Notes: generated by a model not told the origin, from the sequence alone. Positions 1-9,346 are shown, counted from the first letter of the stretch. The stretch: 16,827 nucleotides of DNA from CAZCBJ01 sp964496705 (GCA_964496705.1 CAZCBJ010000073.1:1-16827), one strand, 5' to 3'. Numbers and translations are program-made.

Positions 1-852
1 ATTGCCAGAAACGTCCTGCCAGTCGCCTGGTCTTGCAAGCCGCCGGTCGGTCAAACTGGAACAGACCAATGCGATATTCAGGCTTTGGATTGGAATACCC
101 AATTAAAGCCGTTAATCGATAGTGGATATAATTTTACAAATAAAGACATGTTCACGAAGAACCTGCCATTAAATCAAACCCGACAGATGTTGCTGGACCA
201 CATCTATATTGCTATGGACACGGACAAGTCGCCGGTTGATTTTTGCAAGGAGCTTGTTACGACAAACACGGTTACTTGCGACTTGGATGGTGATGGTCTG
301 CTGGATGTCAAGGGCGGCGGTGATCGCAGTTGGTTGGATTTGAATGGAGGTGGGGGCGGCGCCAGCAGCCTGCGTAACTGGATACGGTATGGCTATCCAA
401 ATCCTTTATCCATTCACACCTGGCTGGACGGACAATCAGGCGCTGAGGTGAGTGTGTTTGGAAGTGTTTTTAACTATCAACAAGGGAGGGTGGTGTTGCT
501 GCCTATATTTAATCAATTGTGCAGCGGCGGCAAAGCGGCGCTGGTTCCTGGGAATGCCTGTTACGATCAGGCTCATAAACCGCCGTATCAGGACGACTCG
601 AATGAGAATACATCGGTTGCTTCCACCAACGGCACCAATTACCACCTGGTTGGCTTTTCCTACTTCTTCGTCTCCTGTGTGGAAGCGTCAGGTGGCAATG
701 GCGAGAATGCTTGTCCAGGATCAGAAAAAGCCAACATAAAAAACAATGAAAATACGATTGAAGGCTTTTTTGTCAAAGGTTATCCATCCTCCGATCTGAG
801 CGGCACGGGCGGCGCGGATCTGGGTGAATATGTCATTTCATTGATCGAGTGA
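1..852 (+). CDS. TadG-like pilus-assembly surface protein, C-terminal part (5' end outside window)
   Basis: The reading frame is open from base 1 to the TGA at 850-852, giving 283 visible residues, so the gene starts upstream of the window; the TTG at 85 is internal and not a credible start. The pattern WLDLNGGGGGASSLRNWI, then a P-x-x-IHTWLDGQSG stretch, then a VVLLPIFNQ block and a final YHLVGFSYFFVSC block resembles the C-terminal region of TadE/TadG-like proteins from Chloroflexota Tad loci. Such proteins are usually anchored by an N-terminal membrane helix (not visible here) and act outside the cell as minor pilins or assembly factors. Residues coded at 280-306 form a DxDGDGxxD calcium-loop-like motif, and eight cysteines are present. 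Third codon positions look less GC-biased than in the following genes. Its place directly before cpaB supports the assignment. The family call is from pattern memory, so moderately sure. Confidence 0.6.
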   Translation: MARNVLPVAWSCKPPVGQTGTDQCDIQALDWNTQLKPLIDSGYNFTNKDMFTKNLPLNQTRQMLLDHIYIAMDTDKSPVDFCKELVTTNTVTCDLDGDGLLDVKGGGDRSWLDLNGGGGGASSLRNWIRYGYPNPLSIHTWLDGQSGAEVSVFGSVFNYQQGRVVLLPIFNQLCSGGKAALVPGNACYDQAHKPPYQDDSNENTSVASTNGTNYHLVGFSYFFVSCVEASGGNGENACPGSEKANIKNNENTIEGFFVKGYPSSDLSGTGGADLGEYVISLIE

Positions 853-895
853 CCCTGACCAGCAGGGTTAGAACCATGGTGCAAAGGAGTGCGCA

Positions 896-1777
896 TTGAA
901 AATCAAGTTTCGAGCCATTTTATTCGCTTTATTGGGCATTGTCCTGGTGGGCATCGGCGTGTACGCTGCCACGGTGCTGTACCGCAACATCACCACCAGC
1001 GTCGAAGCCGTCCTCGCTCCGCCCACCCCTGAACCGGTGACCAAGGTGGACGTGGTGGTCACCACCCACGACATGTTCCTGGGCGAGCTGATCGGCAGCA
1101 GCGATGTGACCGTGGTGGCGGTGCCGGCCGAATACGTGCCGCGCGACTCAATCTCCAGCGTGGAGGATGTGGTCAATAAATTTATCAAGACCGACCTGGT
1201 GCAGGGTGAGATGATCCTCAAGCACAACCTGGCCGATCCAACCAACATCAACCACGACCTGGCCTTCATCCTCAGCGACAACCACGTACTGTTCGCCTTC
1301 CCGGCCAACGACATGATGTCCTCACATTCCATCATCCAGCGCGGCGACATCGTCGACCTCTTCACCACCATCAGCCTGGAAGTGGGCAACCTGGGCCCGG
1401 TGGAAGGCGCCACCAGCCCAGGGGTTGTCCCCACCCCGCAGCCCGGTCAGGAAGAGGAAATCCGCCCGCGCCTGTTGACCATGGATGCCTACCAGGTGTT
1501 GGAAATCACCGCCCTGATCGCGGATATCATCACCAGCGAAGAGGAACAGCAGGCCATCCAGGAATCGGGCGGCGCGCCCGACCGCGGTCAGATTCGCGTG
1601 TACGGCTACCTGCTGGCGCTGCCCCCGCAGGATGCGCTGCTGTTGAAACACATGCTGGATACCGGCGCCAAGTTTGACATGGTGCTGCGCGCGCCCACCT
1701 CGCGCGGAAAATTTGACCTCACCCCGGTGACCAAAGAGTACATCGTCGAGCTGTACGGATTGGGCATCGTCCCCTGA
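896..1777 (+). CDS. cpaB: Flp pilus assembly protein CpaB/RcpC-like
   Basis: This 293-residue protein resembles CpaB/RcpC, the SAF-domain periplasmic or extracytoplasmic component of Tad pilus machines. Residues 7-28 are a single hydrophobic helix (signal anchor). A proline-rich linker (about 41-48) follows, then a SAF-like region at about 50-160 containing FAFPANDMMSSHSIIQRGDIVDLF-type residues, where the ...I-x-x-GDxVDLF pattern is typical of the family. A second proline-rich linker (about 173-184) leads to a C-terminal domain ending in YIVELYGLGIVP. The start is TTG at 896, chosen because an AAAGGAG ribosome binding site (883-889) lies six bases upstream and the membrane helix follows at once. 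In diderms this protein works with the secretin; no secretin gene is visible here, which fits a single-membrane or atypical envelope. The gene sits between the TadG-like gene and cpaE, with gaps of 43 and 21 bases. Confidence 0.8.
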   Translation: MKIKFRAILFALLGIVLVGIGVYAATVLYRNITTSVEAVLAPPTPEPVTKVDVVVTTHDMFLGELIGSSDVTVVAVPAEYVPRDSISSVEDVVNKFIKTDLVQGEMILKHNLADPTNINHDLAFILSDNHVLFAFPANDMMSSHSIIQRGDIVDLFTTISLEVGNLGPVEGATSPGVVPTPQPGQEEEIRPRLLTMDAYQVLEITALIADIITSEEEQQAIQESGGAPDRGQIRVYGYLLALPPQDALLLKHMLDTGAKFDMVLRAPTSRGKFDLTPVTKEYIVELYGLGIVP

Positions 1778-1798
1778 CAGGAAGGAGTATAGATTTCC

Positions 1799-3040
1799 AT
1801 GATAGCCCCCCAACCTGCTGATAGTGTCCGCGTTGTGCTGGTCACCAAGAGCGACCTGGTCGAGAAGGAGGTGAACACGGTCCTGGAAGCCGAGCGCGAG
1901 TTCGAGTTGATGGACATGAGTTACCTGGAGGAGGGCGTTCTGGGCGCCGTCCAGACCCTTCAGCCGGACATCATCCTGTACGATTACAATTACGGGACGC
2001 TGGAAGAGACCTTTGACACGATCGATGACCTGACCATGCTGCACCCCGAGTCGGCGGTGGTGGTCATCCTGCCTGAAGAGGCAGCCGCGCAGGCCAACCA
2101 GGTGATCCTGGCTGGCGCGCGCGCTTTCATTTTCTATCCCTTTACCCAACTCAATCTGCTCTCCACCCTGCGGCGCGTGCGCGAGCTGCACACCCGCATC
2201 GTATCCCCGCAAATCGCAGCCAGCGCAGCCGCAGCGGGCAACAACCGCACCTTTGTGGTCTTCAGCCCCAAAGGCGGCGTGGGCTGCACCACGGTTGCCA
2301 TCAACCTGGCCATCGCCATGTTCCAGGAGCGCGGCGAGGAAGTGCTGCTGATGGACGGCAAGCACATGTTCGGCGATGTTGGTCTGATGCTCAACCTGCG
2401 CACCGCCAACTCGATCCTCGACCTTATCCCGCATGCCGGCTCGGTGGATGAAAACCTGCTGCGCCAGGTGATCATCCGCCACACCTCGGGCATCCAGGTG
2501 CTGCCGGGGCCGTTCTCGGCCAACGTGGCCCAGGCGGTCCGCCCGGACGACCTGTACAATGTGACCCTGGGCATGCAGCGCATCTTTCCCAATGTGGTCA
2601 TTGACGGCGGCAGCCACCTGGGCGAGGACGTGGTCACCTTGATGGATGCAGCCCACCGCGTGCTGCTGGTCATCACCCCCGATCTGGCCTCGCTGCGCGG
2701 CGCGCGCCTGTTCATGGACATCTGCCGCACGCTGTCTTACCCGCGCGAGAAAATCCTGCTGGTGTTGAATAAAGTGGGCGGGCGCAATGATGTCTCGGCG
2801 GGCGAGGTGGAGAAGGTGCTGCACACCAAGGTGTTCAGCGCGATCCCCTCGGATGAGAACCTGGCGCTGAGCAGCCTGAACGAAGGGGTGCCTTTGATCC
2901 TCAAACGCCAGGGGCATCCGATCAGCAAGGCGGTCAAGAAGATGGCCAGGGGACTGCTGGAGATGAGCCTGCCCCAGGTTACCCGCCTGCACAGCGAGCC
3001 TGCGTCCGATGTGCTGCTGCGAACTTCGCGCCTGGGCTAG
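1799..3040 (+). CDS. cpaE: CpaE/TadZ-like pilus localisation ATPase with degenerate receiver domain
   Basis: The 413-residue product has an N-terminal receiver-like domain (about 10-130), an alanine-rich linker (139-147) and a MinD/ParA-type ATPase domain (about 150-400). CpaE/TadZ proteins mark the pole or assembly site for Tad pili. The deviant Walker A motif KGGVGCTT lies at 158-165: the signature lysine K158 is kept, but the usual P-loop lysine is cysteine 163. Walker A' is MDGKHMFGDVG (D186, D193). A later VVIDGG segment and a switch-like ITPDLASLRGA segment follow the family layout. In the receiver domain D62 sits at the phospho-acceptor position, but the acidic pair near residues 16-18 reads TKS and the usual lysine of the KPF motif is Tyr (YPF, 113-115), so it is probably not a working phospho-receiver. 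ATG at 1799 has AAGGAG at 1782-1787. Confidence 0.85.
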   Translation: MIAPQPADSVRVVLVTKSDLVEKEVNTVLEAEREFELMDMSYLEEGVLGAVQTLQPDIILYDYNYGTLEETFDTIDDLTMLHPESAVVVILPEEAAAQANQVILAGARAFIFYPFTQLNLLSTLRRVRELHTRIVSPQIAASAAAAGNNRTFVVFSPKGGVGCTTVAINLAIAMFQERGEEVLLMDGKHMFGDVGLMLNLRTANSILDLIPHAGSVDENLLRQVIIRHTSGIQVLPGPFSANVAQAVRPDDLYNVTLGMQRIFPNVVIDGGSHLGEDVVTLMDAAHRVLLVITPDLASLRGARLFMDICRTLSYPREKILLVLNKVGGRNDVSAGEVEKVLHTKVFSAIPSDENLALSSLNEGVPLILKRQGHPISKAVKKMARGLLEMSLPQVTRLHSEPASDVLLRTSRLG

Positions 3041-3061
3041 GGCGTTGAACGGAGGTTCGCC

Positions 3062-4033
3062 TTGAGTCGAGATTTGGTCATCATCGCCCTGGCAGTTGCG
3101 CTGGCGGTCGCCGGCTTCGGCATCTTGCTGGCCAGCTTCCTGGTTTCACTGCTCTCCCCCAATGTGGTCAAGGATCGTCTGGGGCGCTTTGTTGAGCTGC
3201 CCTCCGAGAATATCGCCCGCCCATCCATGGTGCGGCGCGATCGCTTCAGCCGCTTCCGCTACCAGATGAACAACGTGCTTTCCGTGCTGGCCAGCCGGGA
3301 GTTATACAAGAAGCTGCAAAGCTCCAACTGGCAGATCACCGTCTCGGAATATATTCTCATCCGCCTGAGCGGCACGGCGCTGGGTCTGCTGCTGGGCTGG
3401 GTGCTGTCTGGCTCGGTGTGGATTGGCTTGGTGGCTGCCATCCTGGGATACATGATCCCCGGCATCTTTCTCTACCGCGCCATCTACCAGCGCCAGCGCA
3501 AGTTCCAGGATCAGTTGGTGGACGTGCTGGTCTTAATCCGCGGTGCGGTGCAGGCCGGTTACAGCTTACTGCAATCGCTGGAGGTGGTGGTGCGCGAAAT
3601 GCCCGCCCCGGCCTCCGAGGAGTTCGGGCGCGTCCAGCGTGAGGTGCAATTCGGTATTCCCATGGCTCAGGCGCTGACCGACCTCTCGCAGCGCATGGAG
3701 AGCGACGACTTGTACATGGTGGTCACCGCCATTATCATCAACAGCCAGGTGGGCGGCAACCTGACCCTCATGCTGACGGCTGTCACCGAGACCATCCGCA
3801 ACCGTATCGCGCTGATGGGCGAGGTGCGCGCGCTCACCTCATACGCGCGCTACGTCAGTTACTTGCTCACCATGCTGCCGTTCTTCACCGCTTTGCTCAT
3901 CTTCTTCCTCAGCCCGGGTTATTTTGACCAGGCGCTTGTCTCGCCGATCACCCAGATCATGTTCGCTATTGCGCTGATTGGCATTCTGATCGGCAATTTC
4001 TGGCTGCGGCGCATCGCCGACATCAAGGTTTGA
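3062..4033 (+). CDS. tadB: Tad pilus inner-membrane platform protein TadB
   Basis: A 323-residue polytopic membrane protein of the type II secretion F (T2SSF) family. Hydrophobic segments lie at about 5-30, 100-118, 120-140, 265-284 and 296-314. The cytoplasmic T2SSF domain runs from about 150 to 280 and includes QLVDVLVLIRGAVQAGYSLLQSL and later SQVGGNLTLML, the two helical-bundle patterns of GspF/TadB proteins. TadB and TadC together form the membrane platform that couples the TadA ATPase to pilus growth. The start is TTG at 3062, supported by GGAGG at 3051-3055 six bases upstream and by the membrane helix beginning at residue 5. Together with the next gene, 33 bases downstream, it makes the usual tadB-tadC pair. 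The assignment to TadB rather than TadC rests on order and on the similarity pattern, so the family is sure and the letter slightly less so. Confidence 0.87.
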   Translation: MSRDLVIIALAVALAVAGFGILLASFLVSLLSPNVVKDRLGRFVELPSENIARPSMVRRDRFSRFRYQMNNVLSVLASRELYKKLQSSNWQITVSEYILIRLSGTALGLLLGWVLSGSVWIGLVAAILGYMIPGIFLYRAIYQRQRKFQDQLVDVLVLIRGAVQAGYSLLQSLEVVVREMPAPASEEFGRVQREVQFGIPMAQALTDLSQRMESDDLYMVVTAIIINSQVGGNLTLMLTAVTETIRNRIALMGEVRALTSYARYVSYLLTMLPFFTALLIFFLSPGYFDQALVSPITQIMFAIALIGILIGNFWLRRIADIKV

Positions 4034-4066
4034 TCAAGGCTCCACCCCAGATAGGAAACGAGAATC

Positions 4067-5092
4067 ATGGATCTTCCAAGTTTAGGCATCATCGTCATCG
4101 GCGGGTTTGTCCTGGTCGGCGTGGTGTTGATCCTGGTGGGATTCCGCAGCCTGAGCACCTCGGACGCTTCCACGCGCCTGGACGATTTCGTGCTTTACCA
4201 GGAGCGGATGCGCGTAGCCCAGCTCGACCAGACTCAGGTGCAGCAGTCATTTTCAGAGCCTTTCCTGCAGCGCACGGTGGTGGCATGGGTCAGGCGGGCG
4301 CTCGCCTACCTGGGTCAATTCACCCCCCAGGCGACCATCGAAAAAACCAACCACCAGTTGGCCATCATCCGCAACCCGAACAACATCCGCGCGCGCGAAT
4401 TTTTTGCCATCCGCCTGCTGCTGATGGCGGTCGGTTTGGTGATCGCTGTTATCATAAATTATCCCAACTTGAATCAACTGGCTAAGATTTTCAACGGCGG
4501 ACAACAGGGCATGCTGGCTTCGGTGGCGGCCAATTTCCAGAGCCAGGCCATGCTGCTGGTGTATGCGGGGATCGCCATTCTCATCGTTCTCTTTTTGCTG
4601 CCGATGGCGTGGTTGAGCGGACAGGTGCGCAAGACCAAACAGGAGGTGCAGCGCACCCTGCCGGATGCGCTGGACATGCTTTCGGTGTGCGCTGACGCCG
4701 GTCTGGGTTTTGACCAGGCTCTGCAGCGCGTGGGCGAGTACATGCAGAACACAATCGGGGCAGAGTTCCGGCGTGTGGTGTCGGAAATGGAAGTGGGTAT
4801 TTCGCGCGCCGATTCGTTGCGCAACATGAGCAACCGGCTGGACGTGGCCGAGCTGTCCAGTTTTGTCTCGATCATCATCCAGTCCGAAGAACTGGGCATG
4901 CGCATTGCGGACGTGCTGCACAGCCAGGCCGAGCAGATGCGCGTCATCCGCCAGTTCAAGGCCAAGGAAATTGCCTACCGCCTGCCGGCCAAGATGGTCA
5001 TCCCCCTGGCTCTTTTGATCCTGCCGGCGCTGCTGATTGTCATCCTCGGGCCGTTGCTGCCCAGGATTTTTGACCTGTTGTTTAACCTTTAA
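4067..5092 (+). CDS. tadC: Tad pilus inner-membrane platform protein TadC
   Basis: A 341-residue membrane protein with the T2SSF domain. Hydrophobic segments are at about 5-27, 112-130, 161-184 and 309-333, and a polar cytoplasmic stretch lies between the first two. The T2SSF domain starts near residue 198 with LPDALDMLSVCADAGLGF and continues with FVSIIIQSEELGMRIADVL, both characteristic of TadC/GspF cytoplasmic four-helix bundles. It would pair with TadB as the second half of the assembly platform. The ATG at 4067 is preceded by AGGA (4053-4056), ten bases away. The stop TAA overlaps nothing but lies only about 16 bases before the next start, so coupled translation of the next gene is plausible. 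No missing or odd residues were seen. Confidence 0.87.
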   Translation: MDLPSLGIIVIGGFVLVGVVLILVGFRSLSTSDASTRLDDFVLYQERMRVAQLDQTQVQQSFSEPFLQRTVVAWVRRALAYLGQFTPQATIEKTNHQLAIIRNPNNIRAREFFAIRLLLMAVGLVIAVIINYPNLNQLAKIFNGGQQGMLASVAANFQSQAMLLVYAGIAILIVLFLLPMAWLSGQVRKTKQEVQRTLPDALDMLSVCADAGLGFDQALQRVGEYMQNTIGAEFRRVVSEMEVGISRADSLRNMSNRLDVAELSSFVSIIIQSEELGMRIADVLHSQAEQMRVIRQFKAKEIAYRLPAKMVIPLALLILPALLIVILGPLLPRIFDLLFNL

Positions 5093-5108
5093 TAGATAGT
5101 TGGATAAA

Positions 5109-6893
5109 ATGTTCGACGACAACCCAAATTTTGATCAGGAATCAGACGATTTTTCGGGGCCTGCCACTTCTCAACCGGGCACAGCGCTGGCTGCAGACCC
5201 GGAATACCAGCAGCTCCTCACCCTTTTCCAAAAGGCCGAATGGCAGTTGTGCAGCCAGTTGGTTGCATCCCTGCGCCAGCGCTACCCCAACGAATCCAGC
5301 CTGGAGCATTTTGCCGAGGAACTGGATATCAAGCTGATGTTCCAAAACAAAGAGAGTGCGGGGCGGAAACAGAAGACCCGGCGTACCTGGTTGAACATCC
5401 TGATCCTGGGGCTGGTGGTGGCTGTGGGCATCGTGGCGGGATTATATATCACCCGCTGGATCACCTCTACTGAGAAACCGGCAGTTGTTACCGCCGCCGA
5501 AAGCGCCAGCCAGGCTGACCGGATCAAATCGCTGGAAGATCAGGCGCTCAAGCTGCTCCAGCTTGGCAATACCCAGTTGGCGTTGGACGCCATTCAGAAA
5601 ATCCGCGCAATTGACCCGGCCTATCCGGGACTGGCGGGCCTGCAGGAAAGCGCCGACCGGATGGCTGAGCTGGATGCTCTGTATGGTTCGGCCGCCCAGG
5701 CGCTCAATGCCGGGGATGACATGCGGGCATTGACGCTGTTCAAGCAGGTCGAAGCGGTGAACCCGCAGTACCGGGATGTGCGCAATCAAATCAGCCAGAT
5801 TGAGCGGCGCAATTCGGTGGGCGACCTGCTGACTGCCGGCGATGCGGCATATCGTGAGGAGCGCTGGGACGACGTCATCAGCGCTTATGAAGAGGTGCTG
5901 GCTATCGATCCACAGGTGGAGTCGCCTGAGTTGGAAGAGCAGTTGTTCCTCAGTTATTACAACAAGATTCATTCCATCCTGACCAAAGAGAACGCTACCA
6001 TCGAGGAGATCAACAGCGCTGACTCATATTACCGCAGGGCAGTCTCGCTGGTGCCTCAGAACAAAGCCTTTGCCCAGGAACGTCGCGACCTGCAGCAGTT
6101 CCTGGTTGGCTTGCTGGTGATCAAGTACCGCCAGACAGCCAAGATGATCATCGAGTCGCCCACCACCACCGAGGAGCAGTTGAGCAGCGCGGTCATTTAC
6201 CTGAACAAGGCTGCCAACCTGTCCTCCAGCGACACGCGCATCAGCGCCGAGCTGGAACGCGCCCAGACCTATCTGCTCGCGCTGCAGAAATTCAACCGTA
6301 TGGAATGGGATGCCGCCATCACCTACCTGGAAAAGCTGTCCCGGTTCCAGAGCGGCTACGCCGGCGGAATGGTGGAGGAATTGTTGTATGAAGCCTACGC
6401 TGCCCGCGGACGGCGTTTCCTCTCGGCAGGCTATTTCCTCGACGCGCGTCAGGACCTGGAGAAGGCCGAAATCCTGGCCTGGGAAAACAAGGACAACAAA
6501 ATGCAGTTGTTTGAAGCCCAGGTGAACATGGGCATGGTGCTGGGCAAAACGCTCAAATACCAGGACGCGGTCTCCTATTTCACCTTTGCCCTGGACGGCG
6601 CCGGGATTTTTGCGCTCATCCGCGATCCTGCCACGCTGCAGGCCTTTTTGGATGCCAGGTCGCTGGCGGAGCAGTTGAAATATTACAGCGCCTTTGAAGC
6701 CTATCGCAAAGCCATCGAAGGCATGACCGAGGTGTACGCTTTCCGTGAAGTGAATGTCAAAGCGGGAGAAAGCCTGGCCGGTATCGCCAAGCTCTACGGC
6801 TCGACCGTGTACGCCATCCGTCAGAAGAATGATTTGCCCGAGACTATGGTGTTGAAACGCGACACCACGCTGCTTGTCCCATTTATCCAATAA
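5109..6893 (+). CDS. Membrane-anchored TPR protein with C-terminal LysM-like domain
   Basis: The product has about 594 residues. An acidic N-terminal tail (about 1-87) is followed by a basic patch (RKQKTRR) and one hydrophobic helix at about 94-117. The positive-inside rule puts the N-terminus in the cytoplasm and the long C-terminal part outside. That part is built of helical TPR-like repeats, for example LGNTQLALDAIQKIRAIDPAYP, AGDDMRALTLFKQVEAVNPQYR and REERWDDVISAYEEVLAIDP. The last roughly 45 residues (VKAGESLAGIAKLYG...LPETMVL...LLVPF) match the LysM pattern, a peptidoglycan or glycan binding fold. Its position between tadC and tadA implies a role in the pilus machine, perhaps as a wall anchor or assembly scaffold; this role is inference. 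Start: ATG at 5109 was preferred over an in-frame TTG at 5100; neither has a clear ribosome binding site, so translation is probably coupled to tadC. Confidence 0.75.
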   Translation: MFDDNPNFDQESDDFSGPATSQPGTALAADPEYQQLLTLFQKAEWQLCSQLVASLRQRYPNESSLEHFAEELDIKLMFQNKESAGRKQKTRRTWLNILILGLVVAVGIVAGLYITRWITSTEKPAVVTAAESASQADRIKSLEDQALKLLQLGNTQLALDAIQKIRAIDPAYPGLAGLQESADRMAELDALYGSAAQALNAGDDMRALTLFKQVEAVNPQYRDVRNQISQIERRNSVGDLLTAGDAAYREERWDDVISAYEEVLAIDPQVESPELEEQLFLSYYNKIHSILTKENATIEEINSADSYYRRAVSLVPQNKAFAQERRDLQQFLVGLLVIKYRQTAKMIIESPTTTEEQLSSAVIYLNKAANLSSSDTRISAELERAQTYLLALQKFNRMEWDAAITYLEKLSRFQSGYAGGMVEELLYEAYAARGRRFLSAGYFLDARQDLEKAEILAWENKDNKMQLFEAQVNMGMVLGKTLKYQDAVSYFTFALDGAGIFALIRDPATLQAFLDARSLAEQLKYYSAFEAYRKAIEGMTEVYAFREVNVKAGESLAGIAKLYGSTVYAIRQKNDLPETMVLKRDTTLLVPFIQ

Positions 6894-6903
6894 TTTTTAT
6901 ATT
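6874..6903 (+). promoter_or_regulatory. Possible weak sigma-70-type promoter before tadA
   Basis: TTGTCC (6874-6879) and TATATT (6898-6903) are separated by 18 bases, in a locally AT-rich stretch that begins in the last codons of the TPR-LysM gene. The AT-richness stands out against GC-rich surroundings. It could give tadA its own transcript, but the boxes are imperfect and AT-rich gaps produce such matches by chance. Confidence 0.25.
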
Positions 6904-6922
6904 TTAGATTTAACTCCGCTGT

Positions 6923-6928
6923 GGAGGG
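6923..6928 (+). promoter_or_regulatory. Ribosome binding site that fixes the tadA start
   Basis: GGAGGG lies four bases before ATG 6933. The in-frame GTG at 6921 would place this Shine-Dalgarno sequence inside the coding region, so the ATG is the better start. Confidence 0.75.
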
Positions 6929-6932
6929 AAAA

Positions 6933-8270
<1,338 letters not shown>

Positions 8271-8283
8271 TTCACCCCGAAAC

Positions 8284-8313
8284 GCGCTGCCAGCAAAACC
8301 TGGCGGCGCTTTC
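8284..8313 (+). terminator. Hairpin with short T run after tadA
   Basis: GCGCTGCCAG (8284-8293) pairs with CTGGCGGCGC (8300-8309) over ten positions, one of them a G-T wobble, around a six-base loop, and is followed by TTT. It lies between the tadA stop and the ribosome binding site of the next gene. The T run is short, so termination may be partial. Confidence 0.45.
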
Positions 8314-8337
8314 AACGACAGCCCAGGAGGGTAGCTC

Positions 8338-9346
8338 ATGCGCATTGGAATCATCGGAGCGGGCGCCATGGGCCAGCGCCACGCCGCTGCCTGGCAGAAG
8401 GCGGGCGGGCGCGTGTCCGGCGTCACCTCACGCACCCCCGCGCGCGCGGAGCAGTTGGCTTGCCATCTGGGCGCTCAGACTTTCGCCACGCTGGCAGACA
8501 TGCTGCCGCAGGTGGATGTGGTGGATATTTGCACACCGACCGAATCGCACGCTGCGCTGATTCGCCAGGCGGCTGAGGCTGGCAGGCAGGTGGTGTGTGA
8601 AAAGCCCGTTGCGCTCAGCCTGGAGGACGGCTTCAGCGCGGTGCGCGCCTGCCGGGAGCAGGGTGTGCGCCTGTATATCGGTCATGTGCTGCGTTATTTC
8701 CCCGAATATGTGCGCGCCCGCCAGCTTGCGCTGAGCGGCGAGCTGGGTCAGCCGGGTGTGCTGCGCCTGTCGCGCGGCGGTTACCGATTTCGTTCCGACC
8801 GCGAGACCTGGTTCCAGGATGAGAGCCGCTCCGGCGGGATTGCGCTGGACCTGATGATTCACGATCTGGATTACGCGCGCTGGGTGGCGGGTGAGGTGCA
8901 ATGCGTGTACGCGCGACACATCCCCGCCCAGGTATCCGGCGGGCGCTATGATTACGCCATCGCCATCCTGACCCACCGCTGTGGCGTACTGTCCCAGGTG
9001 GTCGGCGCCTGGATTTACAACCCGCCCAATTTCCGCACCTCGTTTGAGATTGCCTGCCAGCGCGGCTTGATCCAGCACAATTCTGACAGCGAGTCGGCGC
9101 CGGGTGTTGGAGATGGAAGCCGCCGAAAGCGGGCCTGAGGCCATCGGCGTGCCGGGCAGCCCGCTGCACGAGAATCCGTATGTGATGCAACTGCAGGATT
9201 TCATCGCCTGGGTGGGGGGCGGGCCTGCGCCGCGCTCTACGCCGCAGGATGCGCTGACCGCGCTGCAACTGGCGTTGGCGGTGCGCGAATCGATGCGCAG
9301 CGGGCAGCCGGTCCATCTTGAGCCCCTGGCGGAGGTGTGGTCATGA
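8338..9346 (+). pseudogene. Gfo/Idh/MocA-family oxidoreductase, broken by a one-base frameshift
   Basis: Members of this family are NAD(P)-dependent dehydrogenases acting on sugars, inositols or their derivatives. Frame 1 starts at ATG 8338 (AGGAGG at 8325-8330) and gives a Rossmann motif GAGAMG (7-12), the EKP motif (88-90) and GGIALDLMIHDLDYARW (167-183, with D171, H175, D176), then loses similarity after about residue 253 and stops at 9136-9138. The missing C-terminus (ENPYVMQLQDFIAWV...TALQLALAVRESM) continues in the next frame to TGA 9344-9346. Removing one base within GCGCCGGG (about 9097-9104) joins the two into a normal 335-residue protein. No slippery site was recognised, so this is a mutation or a sequencing or assembly error rather than obvious programmed shifting. 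The substrate cannot be told. The gene ends in an ATGA overlap with the next oxidoreductase. Confidence 0.8.
9331..9335 (+). promoter_or_regulatory. Ribosome binding site that fixes the second oxidoreductase start
   Basis: GGAGG sits seven bases before ATG 9343 but only one base before the in-frame GTG 9337, so the ATG is the real start. This also gives a four-base ATGA overlap with the upstream gene. Confidence 0.75.

Noticed and set aside
85..87. TTG at 85 as the start of the first gene
   Set aside because: The frame is open to the window edge with protein-like sequence before it and there is no ribosome binding site, so the gene starts upstream.
852..868. Small hairpin ACCCTG/CAGGGT just after the TadG-like stop
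   Set aside because: Only six base pairs and no T run, so not a convincing terminator; could be an RNA processing or stability element but nothing supports that.
1322..2992. Long open frame on the minus strand (556 codons) across cpaB and cpaE
   Set aside because: It is opposite two genes with clear motifs, its translation is low-complexity (rich in H, Q, G, A) and resembles the mirror of GC-biased codons; no domain was recognised.
4253..5122. Minus-strand open frame (289 codons) across tadC
   Set aside because: Shadow of the tadC codon pattern; His/Gln-rich translation without motifs.
9104..9346. Separate 80-codon gene starting at ATG 9104
   Set aside because: Its sequence is the missing C-terminus of the Gfo/Idh/MocA protein in the shifted frame, not an independent gene, and it lacks its own ribosome binding site.
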